A stretch of 64,000 bases of DNA from Schistocerca nitens (taxonomy: Eukaryota; Arthropoda; Insecta; Orthoptera; Acrididae): contig NC_064617.1 of the NCBI RefSeq assembly GCF_023898315.1, positions 619,991,000-620,054,999 on the forward strand, given 5' to 3'. Positions 34,636-45,599 of this stretch are shown one piece after another (position 1 is the stretch's first letter; each line of letters starts with the position of its first letter). The notes beneath the pieces are model-generated. The model was not told where the DNA came from. It made no database searches and saw nothing but the letters and a program-made list of their open reading frames with translations. A program made the translations under genes and the position numbers.

Positions 34636-37130
34636 TTTTTTTTCTTTATTGTAATTTGAACACCCCATACAAAGGTGGACTGGCAGCGGAACAGTGTACT
34701 CCGCTCTTCAGCCATAGGCAGTACAATAAAAAAGAAAGGGAGACAGACAAGTAACAGAATGGCGGTTTAAAAAACGGGAGATACAATAGTTGAAAAACAT
34801 GAAGCCGTTCACACTCGACGAAACAACAAGAAAAAACGGCGGCACTGGGCACAAACACTGACGAGGTAGACGACGCACGTGAACGAAGGAGCGTGGACGG
34901 CGAAAAACACTGATGCACAGACACGACGGCACAAACACTAAACCGAGGGCGACGATCTCCGGCGCGCGAAAGTTCACGATGCGTGTGCGAGTCCGGGGAC
35001 CTGCCAAGAGAGGAGGAGGAGGAGGAGGAGGAGGAGGGGGAGGAGGAGGAGGGGGAGTGGGAAAGCGAGAGGGAGAGCAGGGACGCCACGGGCAAGGGAA
35101 AGAGGGGGGGAGAGAGGAAGGGGGAGGGGAAGCCCGGAAGAAGAGGGGTGGAGGGAGGGGACGGGGGAAAAGGAAAGAGAAGGGAAGGGAAGAGAAAGGA
35201 GGGAGGGTGCCTAAGGGAAAGGACACCAGGAGTGAGGGGGGGGTAGGGTCAAAGTTGATAGGAGGGGTAGATGGAGGGGACGAGGACATCATCAGGGAGG
35301 GGGAGCTGGCGGAAGCCACCTTGGGAGAGGGTAAGGAGGGTGGAGAGATGGAGACCGGGTGGGACATGGGAGTACAGGCGCGGCAGCGGGCGGAGGTGGG
35401 ACAGGATCGGGGAGACGAGCGGGTGAGGAGGATCGAGTTTACGGGAGGTGTATAGGATTCGTATCCTTTCGAGGAAGAGGAGGAGGTGGGGGAAGGGGAT
35501 AAGATCATACAGGATCCGCGTGGGGGAGGGGAGACGGATGCGATAGGCAAGGCGGAGAGCATGGCGTTCAAGGATTTGCAGGGATTTATAAAAGGAAGGG
35601 GGGGCGGAGATCCAGGCTGGATGGGCGTAGCAGAGGATAGGGCGGATGAGGGAATTATAGGTGTGGAGGATGGTGGAGGGGTCCAGACCCCACGTACGGC
35701 CGGAAAGGAGCTTGAGGAGACGGAGGCGGGAACGTGCCTTGGCTTGGATTGTCTGGAGATGGGGAGTCCAGGAGAGGCGACGGTCGAGGGTGACGCCAAG
35801 GTACTTAAGGGTGGGGGTGAGAGCGATGGGACGGCCATAAACGGTGAGATAGAAATCAAGGAGGCGGAAGGAAGGGGTGGTTTTGCCTACAATGATCGCC
35901 TGGGTTTTGGAAGGATTGACCTTGAGCAACCACTGGTTGCACCAAGCGGTGAACCGGTCAAGATGGGATTGGAGAAGGTGTTGGGAGCGTTGCAGGGTGG
36001 GGGCAAGGGCAAGGAAGGCGGTGTCATCGGCAAACTGGAGAAGGTGGACGGGGGGTGACGGCGGCGGCATGTCCGCCGTGTACAACTAGTACAGAAGGGG
36101 GGAGAGGACGGAGCCTTGGGGCACACCGGCGGAGGGGAAAAAGGTGTAGGAATCGGTGTTATGGATGGTGACATGGGAAGGACGGCGGGAGAGAAAGGAA
36201 CCGATCAGACGAACGTAGTTAATGGGAAGGGCGAAGGTTTGGAGCTTGAAGAGGAGACCGGAATGCCATACACGGTCATATGCGCGTTCGAGGTCAAGAG
36301 AGAGGAAGATTGCGGAGCGACGGGAATTGAGCTGTTCGGAAAGGAGATGAGTGAGGTGAAGGAGGAGATCGTCGGAAGAGAAGGACGGCCGAAAGCCACA
36401 CTTCGTAACAGGGAGGAGGCAGTGCTGGCGAAGATGCTGGTGGATGCGGCGGGTGAGGATAGATTCCAGGACCTTGCTGAAGACCGAGGGAAGGCTGATG
36501 GGACGGTAGGAGGAGACGGCGGACGGCGGTTTGCCAGGTTTAAGGAACATGAGGATACGGGAGGTTTTCTACAGGTCGGGGTAGTAACCGGTGGACAGGA
36601 CTACATTGTAGAGCCTGGCCAGGGTGGAGAGGAAAGAGACAGGAGCTTCACGAAGGTGACGGTAGGTGACACGATCGTGACCAGGAGCGGTGTTGCGTTT
36701 TGTGCGGAGTGTAACAATGAGATCCTCTGTAGTGATAGGGGCATTGAGTTCCGTGTGTGCAATGTTGTCCAAGTACTGGAAACCAGGAGCGAGGGGAGGG
36801 ACAGAGGTGCCAGCGCGATCGCGGATATCCGGCAAGAGGGAGTAATCGAACTGGGGATCATCGGGGATGGAAAATACATCGGAGAGGTAGGAAGCAAATT
36901 GAAGGGAAGGGGGGATCATCATGGAGAAGAGGATAATAGGGGGGGGGGGTTAGTTCCGGTAAGGCGACGGAAGGCCGACCAGAACTTGGACGAGTTGATT
37001 GGTAGGGTAGCATTTAAACGGGTGCATGTCTGTCGCCAGTCCCGGCGTTACTTAGCCGCGAGCAAATTACGAATGTGTCGCTGGAGTTGCCGGTGGCGTC
37101 GTAGTGTGTCCGGGTCAAGGACAAACAAAA
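34636..37130 (-). mobile_element. Jockey/I-like LINE, 5'-truncated, with A-rich tail
   Basis: In reverse orientation the copy begins at about 37130 inside ORF2 and ends at 34636 with an AATAAAGAAAAAAAAA tail. Its 3' portion is strongly strand-asymmetric (purine on the plus strand, pyrimidine on the coding strand), including a (GGA)n run at 35010-35055. It abuts the mariner on the left and the inverted-repeat element on the right. Confidence 0.87.
35249..36922 (-). pseudogene. LINE ORF2 reverse transcriptase, two in-frame stops
   Basis: One reading frame from 36922 to 35249 holds a full RT: RTKRNTAPGHDRVTYRHL, SYRPISLPSVFSKVLESIL, TKCGFRPSFSSDDLLLHL, FLSLDLERAYDRVWH (first Asp), GVPQGSVLSPLLY and the active-site box LLQFADDTAFLAL. 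A C-terminal part follows (LKVNPSKTQAI, LKYLGVTLDRRLSW, RPILCYAHPAW). It is interrupted only by TAG at about 36566-36568 (after YYPDL, where W is usual) and TAG at about 36086-36088 (after SPLLY). These stops create three apparent separate frames, but no shift is needed. The frame ends at about 35249; Pro/Ser-rich frames to 34708 are low-complexity. Confidence 0.86.
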
Positions 37131-37869
37131 CTTATAGCTTTAAGTAACCACGTAAAATACCAATGAATTACAAGCTCAAAAACTTTTAGCCACTTCACAT
37201 CCAGCAGTGGAGATGCATAAAACGGTTTTCGATATGTATGTGTGGTTTAAGTGATTCTGTTATGTTTTTTAGTCATGACGACAGACGGTTTCGATTTACC
37301 ACATTTTGTTCGTTTTCGCTTGTATTTATCTTAGCCTTTAATTTGCGCGAGATGCTCGCGCATAACATTAGTGCCCTCTCTCGTGGGATATGTTCCTTAG
37401 CGCAAGTTTCACCTGCTTGATACTAGGACACAGGCAAATTGGTGTTCATATTTTGTATTGTATGCGGGTGTTTTAAATGTTTCTGATATGTTTTATTTAT
37501 TAAGACAGAGGGTTTAAATTAGCACAACCTTTAAAATTTTGATGATCACGAGTATATATCCCGGTGTTTTAACGTGCGCGAGTGTCACGCGCATACCACA
37601 AGTGCCGTCTCTCGGTGAAATTGTCTGCCCTAGTGCTCCCACACCCTCTTCACGCTAGTTCACAGTCTAAGTACAGAAAGTATGCCGTGTTTGCATCGAT
37701 CATCTCTTTATAATTGTGCTGTACAGATGGAGGTGATATTCTAATTTTGACTACTGACGACCCCTTTGGCACGATTGTTTTATGCATCTCCACTGCAGGA
37801 CGTGAAGTGGCTAAAAGTTTTTGTGCTTGTAATACTTTGGTATTTTTCATGATTACTTAAAGCTATAAG
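37131..37869. mobile_element. 739-bp inverted-repeat element (MITE-like) with internal duplication
   Basis: Left arm 37131-37223 and right arm 37777-37869 are inverted copies about 93 bp long, beginning CTTATAGCTTTAAGTAA and differing by scattered substitutions. The interior holds a degenerate direct duplication, period about 228 bp (GTATG-GTG...TTCTGATATGTTTT at about 37233 and 37461). Each half contains a GCGCGAG/CTCGCGC-type short hairpin (37342-37358; 37573-37590). No transposase frame. Its left end touches the LINE and I see no clear target duplication. Could be a MITE, a foldback element or a remnant of a larger DNA transposon. Confidence 0.75.
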
Positions 37870-38690
37870 TGTTTTTTTCTCTCTGTCTTAACTATGTTGC
37901 TAAGTCTATTGCTAATGAAGGCGTTTTCCTGTTCAGGTGTATTTTTTTCTAATGATGAAGGTATACTTAGGTATACCCTAATCGTGGTCAAGGATTTCAA
38001 TAAATCTTTATTCTGCGACTGGTTGGCTGTTATGATTTACCGTGAAGATTTTCAACAGTTGCTGCTTCAGCCATGTTTAAAATTTTGTGTTAATGAAGTT
38101 CTATTTAATGTTTTCACGTCCAATGATATGAGACTCCTATTGAGTTCATTTAACCCAGAGTAATTACCTACATTCCGAGAGTCAAATAATTTTCGATTAA
38201 CTTTAAACTATTCTCAAGAATTATGAACCCAAAATAACAGCAAACTGCTTTTGCGTATCTCAGTAGTTAGATTGTGCAGCTCCATTACCGAGACGCGCTG
38301 GAGCTACGAAAGCTGTTTGCATGACGTTATCTAATGGGACCCAGGTAAGCCAAATAGTGTAGAACACTGGTTCTATGTTTAAATAACTTACACTGAGACA
38401 AACTTTACTTTCAAAATAATCAATTTGTCATCAAATTTCGTAGTCAGCTTTTGTGATGACAATAAGTTTTGGACAGGGCATGATTTTCATAGAATTCTCG
38501 CAGTTAGATTTTTTTTTTTTGTATTCTCGGAATTTTTAGCGTTAGGCAAGCTATTATCAGTTCATAACATTCAAAACTGGAAGCCCCAAATTTTACATCT
38601 TACAGACAATTTGACAGGAAAAACTTAATCAATATTAAAAAGCAACTTTCACTAAAATAAATTCGAACTGCTGCAGTGCGGCATATTGTT
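37870..38690. other. No gene seen
   Basis: AT-rich. Frames at 37894-38163 and 38425-38628 have no recognisable content. Confidence 0.5.
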
Positions 38691-39370
38691 GCAAGGGCAC
38701 ACCGACCTCCAGAACCTTGAACATGGTACACTCACCAGTCAAAGTTATTGTGCACAGTAGTCCTTCCTCAGTGCGTCATTTCAGGGCTGCATTTAGCCCT
38801 GATTTCATTTTCATGGGTGATAATGCGCAGCCGCATCGATCTGCGCTGGTGGAGTAACTCTTGAAACGAGAGGATGTTCGCCAAATGGTCTGGCCTTCCA
38901 ACTTCTCCAGCTTAACTCCGATCGAGCAGTTGTGGGATTTGTTGTGTAGACGTAGAGCAGCACGTCCACATGCGACACAGGGACCATCGAGCAGTTAACC
39001 GCGCTGCCGAAGGAATGGAACGCCCTACCACAGGAACCCCGTACCAACATCATGGTCAGCATGGGAGCAGGCTGCAGAGCGCGCGTGCCCGTCTGTGGTG
39101 ATCAGACACCCCAATAAGAACCATCTTACACCTTCTGTAATGTCCAGAGGACCATCAGAAATCTGGTGACTTCAGTGTAATTATTGTCCTTGAATAATCA
39201 ACACGCTTTTGTTCGTCTCATTGCGCATTTCTTCCGATTACCTTCTGTACTACACTATAGCAGTTATTTCTATGTAAGGTCCACATTTCGTCGAGCTATT
39301 ACTTGTCGGGGACACATCACTGAAAAGTTACTTTCGTCCGTAAGTTTTGCACCAGTGAATTTGAGGCATG
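38690..39370 (+). pseudogene. Tc1-like transposase C-terminal fragment
   Basis: Reads MGDNAQPHRSALVEELLKRE (second catalytic Asp, DNA-PHR), then VWPSNFSSLTPIEQLWDLL (third acidic region, normally SPDLNPIEHLWD) and NGTPYHRNPVPTSWSAWEQ, then a 3' UTR and end at about 39360. The same 3' sequence is found at 46858-47100 (reverse) and 47430-47750. The N-terminal half is missing. Confidence 0.8.
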
Positions 39371-39581
39371 TATAGCTCGCCGTGAAGCCACACGCTTGAA
39401 AGGTATCGATTATGTATAGTGATTGCTCAGCTTTCCTACTTCCAGTAGTCCATTTCTTTGGACTATTCTTAACTTTTGAGCGCTGTTGTAATATTTATTC
39501 CCACCCAATCATTCTATATTGGCCTCCGCTTCGCACTAAAATGAGTTGTTCACAAATGAGAGAAAATGTATGAAGAACGTA
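39371..39581. other. Spacer, no gene
   Basis: Nothing recognised beyond the left target duplication of the next SINE. Confidence 0.4.
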
Positions 39582-39822
39582 AAATAAATGTAAATATCGT
39601 GTGACTAGGGCCTCCCTTCGGGTAGACCGTTTGCCGGGTGCAAGTCTATCGATTTGGCGCCTCTTTGGCGACTTGCGCGTCGATGGGGATGAAATGATGA
39701 TGATTAGGACAACACAACACCCAATCCCTGAGCGGAAAAAGTCTTAGACCCAGCCGGGAATCGAACCCACGCCCTTACGATTGACATTCTGAAGCGCTGA
39801 CCACTCAGCTACCGGGGGCGGA
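39582..39822 (-). mobile_element. tRNA-derived SINE, family 2
   Basis: Reverse-strand head (CCGCCCCCGGTAGCTGAGTG, box A) and box B GGGTTCGATTCCC, then a body with GTGTTGTGTTGTCC and a CATCGACGCGCAAGTCGCC segment. Target duplication TATGAAGAACGTA at 39569-39581 and 39823-39835 gives exact boundaries. Confidence 0.92.
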
Positions 39823-40109
39823 TATGAAGAACGTAGATACACGAGAATAACGTTTTTACCTCAATAGAACAAATGCCCTCATTAACGCAGCACTGGGAAC
39901 ATAAACTATGTCGTTGCCTTACTTTAGAGAGAGGTGCACTCAATGTTTCCCATGAGATCTTCGGTTCTGTTGGCATTTCTTTATCTCTGCGTCACTCTCT
40001 CCCTTCTTCTGGTGACAGGACGCTTACTGTGCTTTATCATCCGTCGCAGGCCATCATATTCTATCTTCCTTTTTTCAGTCATTAGTGTTCTGACTGGTTT
40101 GACGAGGCC

Positions 40110-41330
40110 CTCCTCGAAATCCTCTCCAGTGCCAAGCTCTTCATCTCAGAGTAGCGCTTGCAACCTAAGTCCTCACTTACTGCATGTATTCCAGTCTGTG
40201 TCTTCCCCTACAGTTTCTACCGTCTATAGCTCCCTCTAGTACCATGGAAGCTACTCCCTGACATCTTAACAGTTGCCCTATCATCCAGTCCCTTCTTCTT
40301 GTCAGTGTTTTCCATACAATACTTTCCTCGACGATTCCGCTGATAAATTCCTCATTCCTTACCTTACCTTTTGTAAGATCACTTCTCAAATGCTTCTGTT
40401 CTGTTCCGTTCTGATTTTCCACAGACCATGTTATGTTAACATAAAATGGTATGCCCCAAACGTACATTCTCAGAAATGTATTGCCGGCCGCGGTGGCCGT
40501 GTGGTTCTAGGTGCTTCAGTCCGGAACCGCGCGCCTGCTACGATCGCAGGTTCGAATCCTGCTTTGGGCATGCATGTGTGTGATGGCCTTAGGTCAGTTA
40601 CGTTTAAGTAGTTCTAAGTTCTAGGGGACTGATGACCTCTGATGTTAAGTCCCATAGTGCTCAGAGCCATTTGAACCATTACTTTTTTTTTCAGAAACTT
40701 ATTTCCCTAGTTGAGGCCTATGATTGACGTTTTTTGGCCTCGAATGTCGTTTTCGCCAGTGCTTGTCTCCTTTTTGTATTCTCCTTGCTTCGTCCGCCAT
40801 GGATTATTTTGCAGCCTAGCTAGCAGACTTCCTTGACTTCGTCTACTTCGTGATCCCCAAGTTCTGATGTTAAATTTCTCGTTGTTCTCTTTTCTGCTAC
40901 TTCTCATTGCTATCGTCTTTCTTTGATTTATTCTCGACCCCTACTCTGTTTCCATTAGAGTATTCATTCCATTTAACAGTTTCTGTAATTCTTCTTCACT
41001 TTCATCGAGGATAGCAATGTCATCAGCAAATCTTGTCATTTATATCCTTTCACCCTGAATTTTAACCCCAGATTTGAATCTTTCTTTTATTTCCGTCATT
41101 GTTTCTTCGATGTAAGATTGAACAGTTAAGTACGAAACACTACGTCCCTGTCTTACAGCCTTTTTAATCCGAGCCCTTAAATATTATTATTCTCCTTTTC
41201 TTTTCTGAATTTCTTCTTCTGTAACATAAACAAATTTAGTCTGTCTTCTTCCTTTACTTTCCACCTTAATTTTGTGGTTTTTTTTTCCAATCAGAAAGAT
41301 CGCAGTCCTGATCTAAGTTATCTATCAAGT
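40110..41330 (-). mobile_element. RTE-like LINE, decayed copy, reverse, SINE inside
   Basis: Reverse-strand text near 41040-41010 reads MTRFADDIAILDESEEE (RT active-site box). Further 3', 40467-40177 has LTRRRDWMIGQLLRCQGVAS and VLEGAIDGRNCRGRHRLEYMQ, matching the end of the 23819 frame. Stops and shifts throughout; the 5' end is unclear near 41330. Confidence 0.82.
40483..40689 (+). mobile_element. tRNA-derived SINE, family 1
   Basis: Head GCCGGCCGCGGTGGCCGTGT, box B GGTTCGAATCC, end GCTCAGAGCCATTTGAACCA plus a T-rich tail. Imperfect target duplication (TCAGAAA-N-TATT type) on either side, at about 40470-40482 and 40691-40703. Confidence 0.9.
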
Positions 41331-42379
41331 AATTAATTGCATAAAAATTCTGTAATTTTTATAACAAACAGTACTGAGATACTACTAAAGAAACATCACT
41401 CACTTCAAATAATGAATAACCATGAAAAATTTTGAATTTATCACTAGGCCTCACAATGTATTTCGGGATTTTTTAGTACTAGTTGGGATACTTCAGTCAC
41501 TTTTATTTCCAGTATTTATTTGGTCTGTGGCTTTTCGCAAGCCCTCTGCCATCTTCACATATCTGAACGTCATTATTACATTACACAGTGTTTTACATCT
41601 ACTCCTTTCACATACTGCAGTAAATAATTTGCTACACCCAATAATTTTCTGTCTTAAATAATGTAATGAATGCAGTTAGATATATCAATATGTTATCAAT
41701 ACTTGTAGGAACAGAAGCAGAAATTGTATGATGAGTTTTAAATTTCACAAGACAGTTGCTGGCAGCAGTCACTCACATAGTAATATTAAAAAAAAAAAAC
41801 TGGCGTTACAATTAGGCTTCCAGTTACCTATAAAACGGAAAGTTATACATTTTATTCACATGGCATTACATGAAACAAATACCTTTCTGCCTGTCGTTGC
41901 GTATTCGTTGTGGTACATGTGCAGAAAGGTGTGACATTATTAAGCCTGAATGCTTCCAGATTTTAGATAATAAAATGTTCCCCTTTCACGCTTTCGACGC
42001 TTCCTGCGCACGGCAGCATTTCCTGCGTTCGCAACATCCTGCTCAAAGCTTATGACTGCTGGTAAAACCAAAATGTAGCTACAAAAACATTCGTTGACAC
42101 CTGTTCTGTGAATAAATTTGGGAGGCAAAAAGGTACTGGCTGTCGAGGACGTCGGCAGGAAAGAGCTTAAATTCTGAAACACTGGTGTTTTTCACTAGCA
42201 TCTTCATTTAGGAACAGATTTAATCTCGAAAGAGTCTAACTCACCCGACGTATTGATCTAACAGGCGTGTCTATTCCTCTACGATACTTCACGAAACTAG
42301 CTATAATTAAGGAATTCCAAGGGCTAATATAAAACAAATTAATATGCAGGTCTACCGGACTCCTTACATATGATATTGA
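41331..42379. other. No gene seen
   Basis: AT-rich; only short frames. Confidence 0.45.
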
Positions 42380-43597
42380 TGTGCCAAAGAAACTGGTATA
42401 GCTATACGTATTATAATACAGAGGCATGTAAACAGGCAAATGCGGATCTGAGTTCGGCAACGCCTATATAAGACAACGAGTGTCTGCCGCAGTTGTTAGA
42501 TCGGTTATTGCTGCTACAATGGGAAGTTATCAAGATTTAAGTGAGTTTGAACTTGCGTTATAATCGGCTCACGAGCGATGGGACACAGCATCTTCGAGGT
42601 ATCGATGAAGTTTGGATTGTCCCGTACGAGAATTTCACGAGTGTACCATGAATATCAGGAATCCGGCGAAACATCGAATCTCCGACATCGCTTCATCCAG
42701 AAAACGATCCTGTAAGAACGGGACCAACGACGACTGAAGCGAATCGTTTCAACGTGACAGGAGTGTAGCCCTTCCGAAATCTGCTGCAGATTTCAGTGCT
42801 GGGGCATTAGCAAGTGTCAACGTGCGAACCATTGTACGAAACATCATCGATAAGGGTTTTCGGAGCCGAACACCCACTCGTATACACTTGAAGACTGCAC
42901 GACACAAAGCTTTAGCCCCTCGCCTGGGCCCGTCAACACAGACATTGGACTGTTGATGACTGGAAACGTGTTGCCTGGTCAGACGAGTCTCGTTTCAAAT
43001 TGTATCGAGCGGATGGACGTGTACGGGTATGGAGACAACCTCATGAATCCATGGACCCTGCATGTCAGCAGCGGACTGTTGAAGCTGGTGGAGGCTCTGT
43101 AATGGTGTGGGCGTGTGTGGTTAGAGTCATATGGGACCCCTGATACGTCTAGACGACTCTAACAGGGGACACGTACGTAAGCACTGTGTCTGATCACCTG
43201 CATCCATTCATATCCATTGTGCATTCTGACGGATTTGGGTAGTTCCAGCGGGGCAATGCGACACCCTACGCATCTAAAATTGCTACAGAGTGGCTCCCGG
43301 AACGCTCCTCTGAGTTTAAACACTTCCGATGGCCGCCAAACTCTCCAAACATGAACATTACTGAGCATATCTGGGATGCCTTGCAACGTGTTGTTCAGAA
43401 GAGATCCCCACCCTCTCGTACTCTTACGAATTTGTGGAGAGCCCTGCAGGATTCATTGCGCCAGTTCGATCCTTCGCTCCAGCACTACTTCAGACATTAG
43501 ACGAGTCCATGCCACATCGTGATGCGGCACTTCTGCGTGCTCGCGGAGGCCCTACACGATATTAGGCAGGTGTTCAAGGTTCTTTGGTTCTTCAGTG

Positions 43598-43600
<3 letters not shown>
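42380..43600 (+). mobile_element. Tc1-like transposon, degenerate
   Basis: Transposase remnant from an ATG at about 42519: MGSYQDLSEFEL, then IFEVSMKFGLSRTRISRVYHE (helix-turn-helix) and ETSNLRHR. The centre has VAWSDESRFKLYRADGRVRVWR (first Asp), GGSVMVWACVV, the FQRGNATPYAS region (second Asp mutated to Asn or lost) and WPPNSPNMNITEHIWD (third region). The C terminus is near 43500. Ends carry a short CCAAAGAA inverted word (42386 and about 43585). Many frameshifts. Its right end abuts a TA/TG microsatellite. Confidence 0.85.

Positions 43601-43680
<80 letters not shown>
43600..43680. repeat. (TA)n(TG)n compound microsatellite
   Basis: About 18 TA units followed by about 22 TG units, directly after the Tc1 remnant. 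Confidence 0.95.
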
Positions 43681-43681
<1 letters not shown>

Positions 43682-44156
43682 TGCTTCTTGTGTTTTCTTC
43701 ATGATTAGAAAGTTTTTAATTGTCAAGAGGAAACAGTGTTAACTAACGTGTAATTTCAAATAATACTGTTTTTATTTGACTACTTCCACCGGAAAAGGCA
43801 AGTTCAGGAAAGCAAAAACAACTATGAACCCCGAAAGCTATTGTTGAGATGAATTATAATTTCCTATTCCACTTCGAACATTGTTTTATTTCGATACAAA
43901 CATACTTAATTTCAACTGGGTGTCTTAGACACAAGCTATTATTGATTAGTACCTTCTTGAAACGAACAATTAACGTGGGAACGACTAGATGTTAATAAGT
44001 ATCTTTAAAATTTATTTTTTGTATGAAGTATGGCACTTATGTTTTGATTTGAAGTCACGTAGTATTACGCTGAAGAGCGAGGTATTAGCATTTCACGGAA
44101 TTGTGCACAGTCCTGCACGCAACTAGAGTAAACTATGTTCAGCGTATCTGTTTCAG
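43681..44156 (+). other. Intron sequence upstream of the alkaline phosphatase exon
   Basis: No coding content. Ends with the acceptor GTATCTGTTTCAG at 44144-44156: a pyrimidine-rich tract followed by AG. Confidence 0.7.
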
Positions 44157-44361
44157 GTCGTATTGGGCGGGGGTCGTGCAATGTTCCGACCGAACACAGT
44201 AGAAGACGAAGATGGTGTTGGTTGCGGCAGCCGCCTCGACGGACGAAATTTGATCGAGGAGTGGAAAGCAGACAAGTACGTTCGCGGTGTGTCCAGCCGC
44301 TACATCTGGAGCCGAGGACAGCTGCTCCAGAAAGAAACCTTCGAGAAGGACTACATACTCG
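44157..44361 (+). CDS. Internal exon of an alkaline phosphatase gene
   Basis: 205 bp, 68 codons plus one base, open throughout and GC-richer than its surroundings. It encodes VVLGGGRAMFRPN at the start, then EDEDG, SRLDGRNLIEEWKADKY, VSSRYIWSRGQLL and KDYIL with the first base of a Gly codon. This lines up in order with the middle of animal alkaline phosphatases (VILGGGR-Y-F ... GTRLDGKNLVQEW ... ARYVWNRTELM ... MG|LFE). The main zinc and Mg ligands and the nucleophilic Ser lie in other exons; the acidic EDED stretch sits where the family's extra Ca site takes a Glu. Boundaries: TTTCAG|GTCGTA acceptor (phase 0) and CTCG|GTATAC donor (phase 1). Family role: membrane-anchored Zn/Mg phosphomonoesterase. 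A processed pseudogene is unlikely because similarity stops exactly at splice signals. Confidence 0.9.
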
Positions 44362-44367
44362 GTATAC
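44362..44367 (+). promoter_or_regulatory. Splice donor of the alkaline phosphatase exon
   Basis: CTCG|GTATAC. The frame beyond it runs on without homology for about 60 bp to a stop, so homology ends at this GT. Confidence 0.75.
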
Positions 44368-45599
44368 AAAATATTCCCATAAAACTGATTTCTTTCTATT
44401 TTGTTATAAGATTTATCATATGATGTATTTTGTTTGACTTCTACTCCTCGTACATGAATTACATACGCTTTCAGAATGAGTGGTCAGCGTATAGTGGCGG
44501 AGTAAAACGTTACACGGTTCCAACTCCCAACTAACAATACGTATCTGAAGAATATTTGAATCAGAGACATATTTCCAGTAGTGTGTGTCATCCCCTTTCA
44601 TTCTGACGGTGGCGACTCCTCGAGGCGTGGACTCCACAGGACACCGAAGGTATTGGGAGACATATTGAACTGTGGCCCAAAACTCTGAGATTCGTCGAAG
44701 TTAGTTCAAGGAATGGAGTCGTCCAACTCGATGATGACTCTAAAGTTCTCATCAAGGCTGAGGTTAGGTGATCTGGAGGCTTACAGAAAACCAGTTACGT
44801 CCTTCTGTTTCTGAAACATTCTGACGAAATTATGGAGCGGCTGATAATGAATTATTTTGAAAATTATTGAATATTAGGGTTGCTGATGATAGACAGAAGT
44901 TAGTGTATTCCATGTAAACAATTCTCGTCGAGAAACTGACCCAGTGAGATTCATTTCGCTTGTTGGAAAACGAGCTATGTTCATTGTCAAGGGGAGTCAG
45001 ACACTTGGGTACGGGACCTAATAATCGCTGGCAGTTCAAACGCATGGAGAATAATGGTACTCCGCAGGGAAATATAAGCAAGTGATGGAAAGGAACAGCA
45101 TGTTCACTCACTGTATACGCCTGGGGCTCATTCAACATCTTGAGGAGGATATTACGGCAGCCATTACAGGAACATGGTGTAACCAACTGCAAACTGAGGG
45201 GCACATCGGACAAACGATGCCTGTCGTGTGGTCTCTGAGGTGATGATTCCATTGACACGCAGAGAAGGTTGAGAATATCAGTCTTGCCAGCGGAGTTTCC
45301 ACACGCCCACTGCCTGTAGCATCATTCCCACTACAGATCGTGGCTCCTCGGTTTAGTGTCGTGTGGAAGGCTTGAATAAGACTATATAAAGGTTCCGTGA
45401 CAAGATAAGGTAAGGAATTCATAGATTTGATGGTTGAGAACTATAAGGTCCCCTAAATTGATCACACGTGAACTAGTGGGGTGTAAATTACAAATTACAA
45501 GCTGCTATCTAGTTACCTGACTGTGGGGGAAGGGGCGAGGATACACAAGAATTTTGTAGATAAGGCCACTCAATATGCAGTCCAGTTAAGGGTAGTTGT
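44368..45599 (+). other. Downstream intron, no gene recognised
   Basis: Reverse-strand frames at 44830-45422 are moderately long but show no domain I recognise. Their mixed frames suggest an old, unidentified transposon. Confidence 0.45.

Noticed and set aside
34913-35455. 180-codon plus-strand Gly/Arg-rich frame
   Set aside because: Purine-rich complement of the LINE 3' region, including a (GGA)n run; low complexity.
35486-36058. 190-codon plus-strand frame
   Set aside because: Shadow of the same reverse-strand RT.
36116-37147. 343-codon plus-strand frame, Gly/Glu-rich
   Set aside because: It is the complement of a LINE RT frame that carries real RT motifs on the reverse strand.
44830-45422. 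Reverse-strand frames of 96-142 codons
   Set aside because: No recognisable domain; overlapping frames and stops suggest an old transposon rather than a gene.
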